NCBI GenBank assembly: GCA_918797485.1
Contig: CAKKNE010000006.1
Location: 2,418,001-2,482,000, forward strand
Source of the DNA: Pelagomonas calceolata
Lineage: Eukaryota > Sar > Pelagophyceae > Pelagomonadales > Pelagomonadaceae
Reading direction: 5' to 3'
DNA: 64,000 nt
In this document: in pieces, positions 52,364 through 63,642 of the stretch
Layout: every line of letters begins with the position of its first letter
Position numbering within the stretch: the stretch's first letter is position 1
Program-made: the position numbers and the translations under genes
The notes under the pieces: generated by a model
Database searches by the model: none
What the model was told of the DNA's origin: nothing
Seen by the model: only the letters and a program-made list of their open reading frames with translations

Positions 52364-52798
52364 ATGCTCCTCGCACGCCTCGCAAGAAGCACAAGGCCCG
52401 CGGTCCGGCGCTTCGCCGCCGACGTGCCCGCCGCGCAAGCAGCACTGCCGCGCACCATCCCTGATGAAGCGCTGGACTTCGAGATGCGCATGTATGTCCA
52501 CGCCGGGCGCAAATTACCCGTCCCGGAAGCACACATGATTTCGGAGTATAAGGTGAAGCTGCGCGTCAAAATAGAGGACCTCGGCCTCGACGACATCGGC
52601 GCGGCGCGCCTCGCGTATTTGACGGGCCCGCGCTTCGACGCGGCGCGGGGCGTGCTGACGCTGACGGCGGAGCGCTTTCCGTCGAGGACGGAGAATCGGC
52701 GCTATCTCATCCACCAGCTCGAGCTCTTGAAGCGGGCGGCGTCTGAGGCCGACGACGAGTTCGACGCGGCGTGGCGGCGGCGGGAAGAAGATGAGTAA
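52364..52798 (+). CDS. Mitochondrial small ribosomal subunit protein mS35-like
   Basis: This is a 144-residue protein. Residues ~50-130 (YKVKLRVKIEDLGLDDIGAARLAYLTGPRFDAARGVLTLTAERFPSRTENRRYLIHQLELLKRAA) match the core of mS35 (MRPS35 / yeast Mrps28 group): beta strand, LGL helix, G.R(Y/F) turn, ERFP, and eN..Y...L helix. The start at 52364 gives a typical mitochondrial presequence (MLLARLARSTRPAVRRFAA). Fourteen upstream codons are also open but lack sense. It is shorter than animal mS35, as in many protists. Confidence 0.8.
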   Translation: MLLARLARSTRPAVRRFAADVPAAQAALPRTIPDEALDFEMRMYVHAGRKLPVPEAHMISEYKVKLRVKIEDLGLDDIGAARLAYLTGPRFDAARGVLTLTAERFPSRTENRRYLIHQLELLKRAASEADDEFDAAWRRREEDE

Positions 52799-52845
52799 GT
52801 TCTGTTGTTGCGTATCCAACGAGACGTCGGCGCTATCGATATTCG

Positions 52846-52868
52846 CTAGTATGTCTCGAGCACGCTAG
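52846..52868 (+). promoter_or_regulatory. CTAG-type upstream element (long variant, diverged)
   Basis: CTAGTATGTCTCGAGCACGC then TAGG lies between two plus-strand genes, 70 bases before the PPR gene start and oriented toward it. Confidence 0.4.
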
Positions 52869-52937
52869 GTTTCATCGAGTCCTGGCTCTCGCCTGCGAGC
52901 GCAGCTGTGGCGAGCGAAGTGTTGAGGCTGTGCAACA

Positions 52938-54602
52938 ATGCGCCGCGCCCTCGCACACCTGCAGCGATGCAGCATCTCCAGCAGCACACGACACGCGTCG
53001 TCCACGGCCGAGACAGCCCTGCGCGCCGCCGCCGCACAACAGCAGCAGCAACGGCGCGCCGACGCGAAACGACGGGAGGCCTCGAAGCGCTGGCGCGCGG
53101 GCGGCCGCCTCCTCGACGAGTTCCGACGGCTCGAGCGGGACAAGGCCGCGACGCGCGAGGAGACGCGGCTGGCCGTGATGGTCGCGTTGAAGCGCAACGC
53201 GCTCCAGCGGCCGGCGCACGTCGCGGCGGCGGCGCGCGCGCTCGCGGCGCGCGGCGACGCCGCGGGCGCGGCCTGGCTCGTGGGCAGCAGCCCGGCTCGT
53301 GGATTGGTCAACAACGCGGCCTACGCCGCGGCTTTGAAGGCCTGCGGTAAAGCCGGGGACAGGGAGCGCGCCGAGAAGCTGCTGCACGAGATGCGCGAGA
53401 AAGGCGTCGAGCCCGACGGCCTCGCGTACGCGGGCGCTATACGGGCGGGCGTCGACGGCCTCCTGGACGCCGCGCTTGATTTAAAGGAGGATCCGACGAA
53501 AGTCCTCGCGCTGCGCGCCGCGCTGCGGCGCATGAATTACGAGGAGGCGGCGGAGGTCGTCCGAAACAGCCCGCTGGCCGAGGAGGCCGACGGCGTCTAC
53601 GTCGCGCGGCGCTGCGCTTCAGCTGGAGACGTCGCGCGGACGGATGCGGTGGCATCGTCCTGGCCGTCATCGCAACGGTGCCTCGCGGCGCGCGTAGAGG
53701 CGCGCGGCAACAGCGGCGATGTGCGCGGGGCGGTGGAGCTCGCCGAGGCGGGCGAGCCGATCTATCCAGTCGTCGCGAACGCGGCCATGCGGGCCCTCTC
53801 ATTAATTGGAGACGGCGCCGGATCGATGGCGTTCCTAAGACGATTACCGGAGACGGCAATTGACAGAGGCACCTACCTCCTGGCCATGCGCGCGCACAAG
53901 TGTGATGCCGACGGGTGCCTGGCCTTGTTCCGGGCTTGCGAGCCGGCGACGGGCGAACCGGTGGACGAGAAGCTTGTCGCCGCGGCGCTCGAGGCGCTCG
54001 CGGAGGCGCGGCGCCACGACGACGCCGCCGAGCTCGCGCGCGACGCGGCCCGGCGCGGGATTGGCCTGGACGACCGCGGCGCCGCGGCGCTCGTGCGCGC
54101 GTCCCGGCGGAGTGGCGACTGGCAGGGCGCGCTCGACTTGCCGGTAGTAGGTCCGCTGTCGGCGCACGCCGCGGTCGAGGCTTGTAGAGCCGGAGCGGAC
54201 GCCGACCGAGCCGTGCAAATCGTCGAGGGCCTGGAGGCGCCGTCGCCGGCCCTGCTCGCCGACGCGGCGGCGGCGTGCGACGATGCTCACGTAGAGGCCG
54301 CTGCGAGGATCTGGCGCGCGGGCGTGCAGGCCGGACTCTATCCGACCCCGGCGCGCGGCGACGACGTCTTGACCGTGGACGCTCACGCCATGACGGCGCC
54401 ACTCGCCGTCGGTGCGGTCGTCGGCGCGTTGCAGGAGTGCGGCGACGCGCAGGCCGTCGTGGTCTTGACGGGCGACGAGGACCTCAAGCCCCAGCTGCGG
54501 TCGCGGTTGGAGGCGCTCGGGATTGAGTTGGGGGCGACGGCGAACGCGGGGGCGCTGGTCGTGCCTGGGGCGGAGGCGCGGGGGTTTTGTACTAGTGGGT
54601 AA
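52938..54602 (+). CDS. Pentatricopeptide-repeat protein with SMR-like C terminus
   Basis: This is a 554-residue protein. A Ser/Arg-rich N-terminal leader (MRRALAHLQRCSISSSTRHASS) suggests organelle import. The clearest PPR unit is NNAAYAAALKACGKAGDRERAEKLLHEMREKGVEPDGLAYAGAI (~118-160); weaker helical-pair repeats continue to ~430. The last ~80 residues (VLTVDAHAMTAPLAVGAVVGALQE...AVVVLTGDEDLKPQLRSRLEALGIELGATANAGALVV) resemble an SMR domain (DLHGM-like start, then a Gly-rich turn), although the His-Gly and TGxG motifs are degraded. PPR-SMR proteins act in organelle RNA processing or translation. The stop is 40 bases from the stop of the convergent giant gene. Confidence 0.78.
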   Translation: MRRALAHLQRCSISSSTRHASSTAETALRAAAAQQQQQRRADAKRREASKRWRAGGRLLDEFRRLERDKAATREETRLAVMVALKRNALQRPAHVAAAARALAARGDAAGAAWLVGSSPARGLVNNAAYAAALKACGKAGDRERAEKLLHEMREKGVEPDGLAYAGAIRAGVDGLLDAALDLKEDPTKVLALRAALRRMNYEEAAEVVRNSPLAEEADGVYVARRCASAGDVARTDAVASSWPSSQRCLAARVEARGNSGDVRGAVELAEAGEPIYPVVANAAMRALSLIGDGAGSMAFLRRLPETAIDRGTYLLAMRAHKCDADGCLALFRACEPATGEPVDEKLVAAALEALAEARRHDDAAELARDAARRGIGLDDRGAAALVRASRRSGDWQGALDLPVVGPLSAHAAVEACRAGADADRAVQIVEGLEAPSPALLADAAAACDDAHVEAAARIWRAGVQAGLYPTPARGDDVLTVDAHAMTAPLAVGAVVGALQECGDAQAVVVLTGDEDLKPQLRSRLEALGIELGATANAGALVVPGAEARGFCTSG

Positions 54603-54642
54603 TTGTTGTATTATCAGATTCACAGATAAGAAAGTTACGACC

Positions 54643-57600
54643 CTACGTAACCTTGAACGCGTCCGCCTGCTGCGAGTTCCGCGCGGACTCCTCGGACGAG
54701 CGGCGCGACCGTCGCCGCTCGATCTTCGCGAGGAGGTATTTTCGTTTCATCTTTCGCCGGATGTAGAAGTAGGTCACCGTCACCATCCCGATGAACATGC
54801 TGATAACGATGAGCCACGTCAGCGTCCAGGCTTCGAAGCTCGAGGGGATTTTGATGAGCATGTGACAGCTCATATACCTATCATACCTGTGGGAATCGAT
54901 CGGTGAGCCTCCACGCCATCGACGTAACGAGACGCGGGCAAAATCGCGTTTCGTTGACGGTCCCTTCGAACCCGCGCCGGCAGCTCCTCGTCCCGAACAT
55001 TTCATCAGGATCCAACAGATTGCGGTAGTTGACCATGTCCATCACGGCAAAGGCCGGGCCCTTGCCCAAGAGGTCCTGGAACGGGCCCCGGCACTCGCGA
55101 TGCGCCGTCCACGGCCCGAATATGCCAATGCCGCCCTTCCTCATGCAGATATTCTCGATGTACTTGGCTTTGCACCAGCACGTGCACTCGTTGGGCGCGG
55201 TACAATTCCCGCGCGAGGCGTAGTAGCCGCCCGGTTCGCCCGGCGCGCCCCGGAACTCGTCGGGCACCGGCCGCAGCGGCCAGATGCCGATCAGGCCGCA
55301 CGGGCTCTTCTCGAAGGCGTCGACCTTGTTCTCGTCGAAGGTCATGAGCTGGCGCCGCTCGAGAGGGGTAGCGACGCGCTCGCAGACGGGCGTGCGGCAG
55401 TCGTAGCCCGTCCAGCCTTCGGTGCAGGTACAGGTGTCCGGCGCCGTGCAGTAGCCCCCATTGGGACAACGGTAGCAGCCCTCGCCGCCCGGCGCTTGCG
55501 GTATTCCCTTGATGGGACCGCTACAGAAGGGGTCGAAATAGCCCTGCACGCATATCGGCATCGTGCAGTCCGTGCCCTGCCAACCCGTCGCTCCGCCCGG
55601 CGCATTGGGGAATTTCTCGTGCAAGACACTGAGTGCGGTGACGCACTCACATGTGTCCTTCTCCTTGCAAACACCACCGTTCTCGCACGCCGCGACCTGT
55701 TCGTCGGGATACTGGAGGTGGCGGCAGAGCGGCGTCCGGCAGTCGAAGCCACCGTAACCGTCCTTGCACGTGCAGACGTCCGGGGCTATACATGTGCCGC
55801 CGCCGAAGCACTCATACATGCCTTCCCCACGAATCGGCTCGCCGTAGTACCACTGGTCCTCCTCGCCCTCGCCGCCCTCGATCTTCGTGATGTTCGGCGT
55901 ATTAATTCTAATGTGCCGCCCGATCTCGAAGCGCTGCATCGGCGCGTCTTCGATGCCCTTCGCATCACTCGGCCCGATGCCGTACTCGATGCCCACACCA
56001 TCCGCTCGCTCGCAGGCCCCTCCATCATCACAGAGCCCCGCGTCGTCGACGTAGTCCCCTTGCCACCACTCCGTCATGCCACACAAAAACTGGTGCGACG
56101 TCGAATTGGTTTTTGGGTCATCCCTTCTACCAGAATCGTACTGGGGCCGCTTCTTGTAGACCTCCTGCCAGTCCATCTGCATCTGCGTCGGGCCGCAGAT
56201 GCGGATTTGTTGGGAGCCCAATCGTCCCGTATAGAACTCGTCGGGGACTTGGTTGTAGGTGTAGCGCGGGATGCCGGTAAAGCAGGTCTGCTTATGCCGG
56301 TCCTCGCAGGTCGCTTCGGTGTACAAGCAGCCGGCGGCCACATCACACCTAGCTTCTCCGGTAAAGCCCGCCGCGGCCTGCTCGTGGAACATCTCGTCGC
56401 ACGTGCCCGGTCCTGTTGTGGTATAAACACAGGGCGCGGGGCACCTCGACGCCCCGCCCTTCGCGTGGTCGTCGAAATTCGCGGCGCAGTCCCCCGGACC
56501 GCCCGTCGCCGGCTCCGTGCAGGTCCCCGGCTCGGCGCAGATACTTTCGTAGGTCTGGGCCTGGTATTGTTCGGCGGCCGACACGTAGCCGACTCTTTTT
56601 AAAAGCCATTCGTCTTTACAGGGGGAGTCGCTTTGCTCACAATTCTTCGCTTTGGACACGACGATGCCGTTCTCCACAATTTCCCCGCAGGCCGGGCTCT
56701 GGCATTCGCCCCAGAAGACCTCTCTAGCACCTTGCAACATAGAAGCAGCAGCACACGTGAAATTGACCAAAACGCCGCGCTCGTCGTACTCATATAACTT
56801 ACGACCATCTTGTTTCAGTTTACCGTAGGACGGCGAAGCCGGATCCGTGTCAAACACTCGATCCGCTCTCCTCAACTCCCCGGACCACGACGACCCGGGA
56901 CAACTGATACAATCATACGCACCGACGTCTTTGAAGTCCGGGTCATTGGGATCCTTGAGGATGCCTTCTTCCGCGAAGCGGTTCGCGAAGTAGTCCTCGA
57001 AGACTGACCGAGTCTGCCAGTAGCGCGTGCAGCAGCCCGTATCTAATACATCATACCCACAACCCTTCGGGAACGACTCGCCCACGTTGCTGACGACCAT
57101 GCGGTCGTAGGACGGGCACCGCGGCATGGCGACCGGCAGTCCAGTTTCAGGATCATTGGCACCGCACTTCTTCACGCGGTATTCGTTACCCTGGTTGTCG
57201 AACCGGATAATGTCCTCCCTACCGTCGTAACCGCGCCCGCCCAGCTCCGTGTATAAGACGGATCTTAACTCTAGACATAACTTCGTCTGGGCCTGCCAGG
57301 AGCACGTCGCGTTCTTCTCGCAGGGGTCCTGCTTCTTGCCGGCGCAGCCGATCGGGTCCCGGCCGCCTCCTGCCAATGTTATCGTCTGGTCCTTCAGCGC
57401 GCCGGGATCCGTGACGACCGCCTCGCTCAACAACTTCTCGCGGATGTCCGCGGCAGGCCCCGCATTGAGCGTGAACTTTTCCGCTTGGGTGCAGATGGGA
57501 GTGGCACAATCAAAACCCGTCCAGCCCGTCTTCTGCGGGTCGCCGTTCGGTTTTCGGAAGAGCGGTCTCTTCACCGTATGGCCGGAAGGCCACGTCGAGT

Positions 57601-60600
57601 CCCAGAGCTTGCACTTGCACGTGTCGGGCGCGACGCACTCGCCGTTGTGGTAGCATTCTTGCGCGCAGACGGGCCGGTCGCAGTACTGGCCCTCCCAGCC
57701 GGACTCGCAGGTGCACTCGCCTGCGTGGCACGGACGCCGTCGCGACACTGCCTCCGTTCACTCACGAGACTGTGTGTAAGTCCACCGCGACGCCATCGAG
57801 CCGACGTCACGTCGATGGCGTACAGGGGAAGCGGTAGGCTCTCATGCGACCACGCCGAGGGCGTCGAGGCGAAAAGAACGGACGCCGCGTCCGCACCGGG
57901 CATCGTGCAGTTCCCGTTGTGCTGGCACGGCTCGTCGCAGACCGGCACGGAACAGTCGTGGCCGCTCCAGCCGTCCGCGCATCTACAGGTGTCTGGGGCC
58001 ACGCACGTGCCGTTGTTGTAGCAGCCCCGCAGGACCTCATCCACACATTCGCCGCCGATGGACGTCCAGGCGGACTCAAACCCATACGCCCTAGCATCAT
58101 CATACGTAATCCGAGGGCGGTAGGCGAAATCAGTATCTTGCACCGCCACATCACTCATAGTTGGTGGCGTGATGCCACCTATTCGCTGTTGCTGAGAACC
58201 ATCAACAAACGCGCGAGCCTTGCTACGCGTGTCGGGGACGTGGAACTCGGGCACACCTAGATCATCATCGAGGACCCCAATGTCGGGATGATCCGGGTTG
58301 GGACAGACCCTCTTAAACTCCATGAGGCAGGTCCCGTACTCCCACGTATTATTGGTCGTGATCCAGACGCCGTCGCGGCGATGGCCCTCGTTCGTGTAGA
58401 CGTACGTGACCTCTTGTTCGGCCCTTGTACCTTCATACAACGTATGCGTGATATCGAGCTTGGCCGTGGCGGCGTGCGTCGGCGGCCACTCCATGCCGTC
58501 GTCCCAATAGGTATAAGTGATACCATTGAGCTGCTTCTCGGAGTTCATGTAGCGACTGTAGAAGTTAAAGTGGTCGTAGACGGTGCCCGGCTTCTCCCAG
58601 AGCGTGAACGCCCGAATAGAACACCTGTAGCCGCCCTGCGGGCCGTGCTCGTACAAGTATCTGACACCCGGATGGGTCACTTCCGTCCTCACTAAAGTTT
58701 TATGATCGGCAAACACTTCTTCATCTAACACGAAATCAGGATTGCTATAAGGCCAGTCCCGCCGATGGGCCGACATGTTCTGGTCGAGCGCCCAGTCGAA
58801 ATTCGATAATTCCGTCGTCTTCTCGGTGCCGGAGACAAATTTCTCTTGCTCCGGAAAGTAGTAGCCCTGCGTGCAGATCGGCGTTCGACAATCGAAGCCG
58901 CCCCAGCCCTCCTCGCACCGACAGACGTCCGGAGCGGTGCAGTTGCCGTGGTTCGCACAGACATAAACGCCCTGCGTGACGTTGTGCAATTCGAAGAACG
59001 CCACCTGCCTGTCACTCGCGTGGTTCCAGGGCCGCGTGCGGTCCTTCCCCCCAATCATCGGCCCGATCGGCGCTTTCCACGGCCAGCCCGTCGCGTTCCA
59101 GTTGTAGGGGCCGCCCGTGTAGTAGCGCATGAACGCCGTCGTCTTGTTCGTCGCTGTTGAATATTGGAACTGCGTCCAGGCGTCCTCTCGCACCTCGAAA
59201 CTGTCGCATCTCTTGGGTCGGTTCCGGAAACCGGTCACATGCAAGTAGTTCGGACCGGACTTGGCCTCCATGATCGTATAGGTCCGTTCCGGTTGCGCAC
59301 AATCAAAGCCTTTCGTCGCGTTGCACCACTCCTTGAAAAAACAAGGTCTATACATGGCCCACGTTCGCGGTCGCACGTCCAAACCAATCGATTGGTCTTC
59401 GGACACGCGAGGCCCGGCCTGCGTCGTCCCATAAGCTTTAAATTCGCCCTGATGACACACGGGCAACCCGCAGTCGTGGCCGTGCCACTGCGGGGGACAT
59501 TGACAGGTATTTGGCGCGACGCACCGCCCGCCGTTCTTGCATTCCTGGTCACAGACCGGTGCGCGGCAGTCCTCGCCACTCCACTGCGACGGGCACGTGC
59601 ACGTGTCCGGCCCCGTGCAGTTGCCGCCGTTGCCGCACGTCGTCGCGCAGACGGGCGTCGTGCAATTCGCGTCGAACCACCCGTACTTGCACGCGCACGT
59701 GTCCGGCGCGACGCATTCTCCGCGATTCGCGCACTCCTGGACGCAGAGCGGCGTCTGGCAGTCGGCTCCCGACCATCCTGGTGAGCAAGCACAGGCGTCG
59801 GGGCCGACGCAGACCGACCGTTTTACGGACGAACAGAGGACACCAGCCGCCGGTACGGGAGGTTTCGTATCTATGCGCGTCGGATATGGGGATGCCGAGG
59901 GATACGACGTCGGTACTGCTGAAGGTGCTTCGGTAGCCATCAGCAATCGACGCCGCGAAAAGCCGGCAAATTCAACAATCGACGCGCCAAAATTCAGCAA
60001 CTTCGCAGCAGCGGTACAGATCGGCGCGGCGCAGTCACTCCCGCCCCAGCCCTCCTGGCACTGACACTTCTCCGGTCCAATACAAACCCCGCCGTTCTCG
60101 CACGGTTGGCTACAGACCGCCGTGATCTTGCGGATGACGTTGTTGCCCGCGTCGGCGACATATATGGACTCGTTGGCCAGTTGGAGGGACGGTTTGCCTT
60201 GATATAAAGCGATAGCGGCGGGCCGATCAAAAGCTGCGGCTAGCGGGGGATAGCCGTCCGCAAAACCGCAAGCCCGTTCGAGGGGCGCTCGCGCGACGCC
60301 GGCGATGGTCTGCACCTCCCAGGGCCCGTAGTCGTGATACGGTTCGAACATGAGCAACCTTTCCACTTTATAAGGACCGCCTTCGTCCCAGGAACCATAG
60401 AGCGTGGCCATGACTCCGGTGCTATTCCCAGTTCGATCTCTCGTAAAGACCGTCGGTGCTATTGTGGGCCTTGCCGTTCTTTTGGGCGTCGGTTCGGCCG
60501 ACGGCAGGACCGTGGGTTCGGCGGACGGTGGTGTGGTGGGCACCATGGACGGCTGCGGACTGCCGCCGAAGAACGTCGGTTTCAATGTTACTGTTGGCAG

Positions 60601-63444
60601 TGCGGAGGGAGCCGGTGACGGCGGCGCCGTCGGCACGCGCGAGGGTTGGGACGACGGCTCGGAGGTTGGAACCGAAGAAGGTGTTGACGAGGGTAGTGGT
60701 GAGGGCGGCGTTGTCGGCGTCCTCGAGGGCTGCGCGGTTGGTACTCGCGACGGTTCGGGCGCCGGGACTTGGGTCGGCGGCTGCGTCCGCCAAGTTGTGG
60801 GCTCTGAAGTAGGTAGCGACGTCGGCGCTGATGTGGGTTGCCAGGTCACGTAGGTCGGTTCGTGGGACGGCGGCGACGTCGGGACCGATGAGGGCGGCGT
60901 CGTCGGTATTGATGTTGGCACCGGTGAGGGTTGTGATGACGGCGGGATGAAGGGCATGGCTGTTGGTGCTACCAATGTATTGGGCGCCGGCGTCGGTAAT
61001 GCCGTAGGTAGCCTCGTAGGAGCTGAGGTAGGATCATGCGACGAATAATTGGTAGGAGCAGACGAAGTAGGCGATCGCGACGGCGCGAAACTGTTGGCGT
61101 CGAAGCCGTTGGCCCACGTGTCGTTCGTGAAGGCGTGCGGCGCGATGCCGCCGTGTTTGACATGGACCACGAAATAGCCGCCTTCCGCATCCCTGATGAC
61201 ACCGCTATGCGCCGCCGCCGCGCATAAGGGCACGGTGTCCGCGTAGTAGCCGGGCATGGCGCCGACGATGTCCAACATGTTGAACGACTCACTGTAAAGG
61301 CACCCGGCGGGGCACTTGAATTTGTAGGTCGTCCCCTCGTGCGTGTCCTCATTCAAATCCCAGCGCTCGTCGTCCACGGCCAGATTCAGTCCCGACTCCC
61401 AGGCCCTTTTTTCAGACCGGTCGGGCGGCGGACTCCCGACGCAGTTCCTCATGGCCCGCCCGAAGGGCTCGGGGCCGTCGTCTTCAGAGCGCTTAGGATA
61501 GATCTGGTCCCAGCGCTGCTCGAAGTTGTAGTGGACGTGGCCCATCCTGGGGGTCGCCTTCAGGTCGCGCGCACCGACGGGCGCGTCGTACGACTGGCAG
61601 CCGTCCGGCCTCAAAACATCGACTAACCGGACATCGCAGACCGACGGCACCGGCTTGATTTCATCTAAATCAGCTACTGCTCGCTTCGGTGGGGAGGTCC
61701 TTCTAATACGACAACCCCCACCATCCGACACGTAGACGTGGCCGTCGTGCGAGACGACGACGCCGCTCGGTTCGTCGAACGTCGCTTCATCCGCCGCACC
61801 GTCGCGAGGGCCCCGCAAGCCACTTCCAGCCACGGTCACCACTTGACCGTTCGTGGAAATCACGCCGCCGTCGAACTCATATACATCTGAAGCCGGTCCG
61901 CCACTACCAGGAATAACTCTCCTCACTCGTCGAGAATCGGCGACAATGACCGTGTACGCCGTCACTTTCGTTTTACCGGATGTCACATAGTCGGTGGTCG
62001 AAGCATGTCTTGATGAGGGTTCGTCGATGGCCACACTTTTCGGGTACTCGAAGCGAGCTATGGAAGAGTTCCCGTCCCGATACCCCGGGACACCACGAAC
62101 ACAAGGAGGGGGACAGCCCTCTTCCACATTCTTCCTCACAATTTGTCCCGCAATGGTAAACACAAACCGCGTCGCGTTGATCTTGCGGATCGCGTGGTTG
62201 TTCGTGTCTGCTACTATGAGGTCCCCGCTCTCGTGGTGCACGGCCAAGCCGCGCGGCGCGTCGAAGCGCGCGAAGGTCCCAAAGCCGTCGGCGTAGCCCG
62301 GCTCCGGCGCCGCGTCCTGCAACGAATCTCGATAGTCATTGGTACCCTTGCCGCACCTTCCGGCGAAACACGTCACTTGGACGTTCGTAGGCGAAGCGAT
62401 GCCGCCCCCCGTGACCTTGCGGATCCTGTGGTTGTCCGTGTCCGCCAAATATATGACGAGTGCGTCGGGGTCGCCCCAGGTACCGTCGTAGGTTATCGCG
62501 ACGGCCCTCGGTGACGAGAGTCTTGCTGTACTGCCAGCTCCGTTTTTGTCTCCCTTCTGCCGATGAGGTGGCACTGACCCAACGAGCGTGATCACGCATC
62601 CCGACGCGTCGATCCTTCGCAGCGCGTGATTCCCACTATCGGCAACATACACATATCGGTCAGCGTCGACGGCCACGCCAGACGGGTCTTTGAACTTCGC
62701 ATTAGTTCCACATCCATCCGCATAACCCTCCTCTGATGAGTGACCGGCCAGAGTGGTCACTTGGCCCTGGGCTTCCGCTCTTCTAGCATATTCCCACTTG
62801 TCGGTCGCGACCCACTCCTCGCCGTCGACTAATCTGATTGCATCGGTATTAATACCGGAGCCGGGCTGGTCCTCCAAGTGCGTCCCTGGTGTCGCGCGCC
62901 CGCCGCCCCAGCCCCAACATCTGGTAGCGCACTTCGACATGTCCCTTGCTAACGGATCGGTGCAGTTGAAGCCCGACGTGATGACGCACACATGACTGGT
63001 GTGGGGGTTCCCAAAATCATAGCGATGCGTGCCGTTCACACTCCAAGGTGAATCGGACGCCGTGGGGATGTTCTTCGACATTTCCGACGACGGGGCGCCC
63101 TGGATCTGGTAGTCGCACTCGTACCGGTTCTTGGACCCGCAGGCGATCTTTTCGCACCTATGGCATTTGGAAGAACATCCCCTAATATTACACTCGTGGC
63201 GCATGTCCTGGAGATCCTGGTTCGTGCGGCCCTTCCGCTCCCACAAACTCCCCTCCCACTTCTGGTAGGCGAAGGGCCAGGCCGGCTCCTTCACCACGTC
63301 GCACCAGTTCTTCGTGAGCGTCCAGGGCCGCGAGAGGCGGAAGGCCTCCGTGAGCGGCACGGCTATGAGCCGCGTCGGCGTCCAGCCGTCCGCCAGCTGC
63401 GGGAGCAGCACTCCGAGGAGCAGCATAGCTATCCGCGTGATCAT
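54643..63444 (-). CDS. Giant NHL/EGF-repeat type I membrane protein with PT-rich stalk, two introner-like introns
   Basis: Exons 63444-57897, 57720-54972 and 54971-excluded to 54886-54643 give about 2846 residues. Order: signal peptide (MITRIAMLLLGVLLPQLADG); Cys-rich segment; NHL-type propeller (~230-585, units like GYADGCGTNAKFKDPSGVAV and YVADSGNHALRRI); Thr/Pro/Ser stalk of PTxxPS units (~790-1000); another NHL unit; many EGF-like repeats from ~1105 on (pattern C.NGG.C.APD.C.C..GW.G.DC..P.C); one transmembrane helix (AWTLTWLIVISMFIGMVTVTYFYI) and a basic tail of ~45 residues. It is probably a surface adhesion or mating receptor. The start at 63444 is set by the signal peptide; the frame opens 83 codons earlier. 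The exon 2/3 donor is uncertain (GT at 54971, or GC at 54947, both in frame). Confidence 0.85.
54887..54971 (-). mobile_element. Degenerate introner intron near the 3' end of the giant EGF gene
   Basis: The acceptor (GATTCCCACAG, ending at 54887) joins to the exon encoding the transmembrane helix. On the plus strand the element starts CTGTGGGAATCGATCGGTGA, close to the ArfGAP introner's left end (CTGTGTGGAATCAAACAGTG), and carries the core CACGCCATCGACG. It is therefore in reverse orientation. With the GT donor at 54971 the intron is 85 bp, the same size as the HCAR intron. The flanks GTTCGAAG and GTATGATA match at only 4 of 8 bases. Confidence 0.65.
57721..57896 (-). mobile_element. Introner-like intron inside an EGF repeat of the giant gene (176 bp)
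   Basis: The donor G|GTGCGGAC and the acceptor CACGCAG|GC are fixed by the EGF pattern: splicing gives NGNCTMPG|ECTCESGWEG, which has the standard five residues between the two cysteines. Inside lie an introner-like left end on the plus strand (CTGTGTGTAAGTCCACC at 57770) and two facing cores (GACGCCATCGAG and GTCGATGGCGT) that can pair. The intron edges have inverted GGACGC/GCGTCC segments. No clean 8-bp duplication is seen. Confidence 0.7.
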
Positions 63445-63642
63445 GGCGGCCCGCCGCGGCCCTCCGCCCCACCCTGGGGTGGCTGGGCTGCCCAGCGGGC
63501 CCTGTCGCTCCGAACGGCTGCCCGTGCGATCGAAGCGCGTCGATCGCAGTGCTCCGGGCGCCCGATGAAGCCTTCGGCTGCCTCGAGTGGCCAGCGGCCT
63601 GCGGCCAACGCGAGTCCCAGCGGCTATCCCTTCGCGTCGAAG

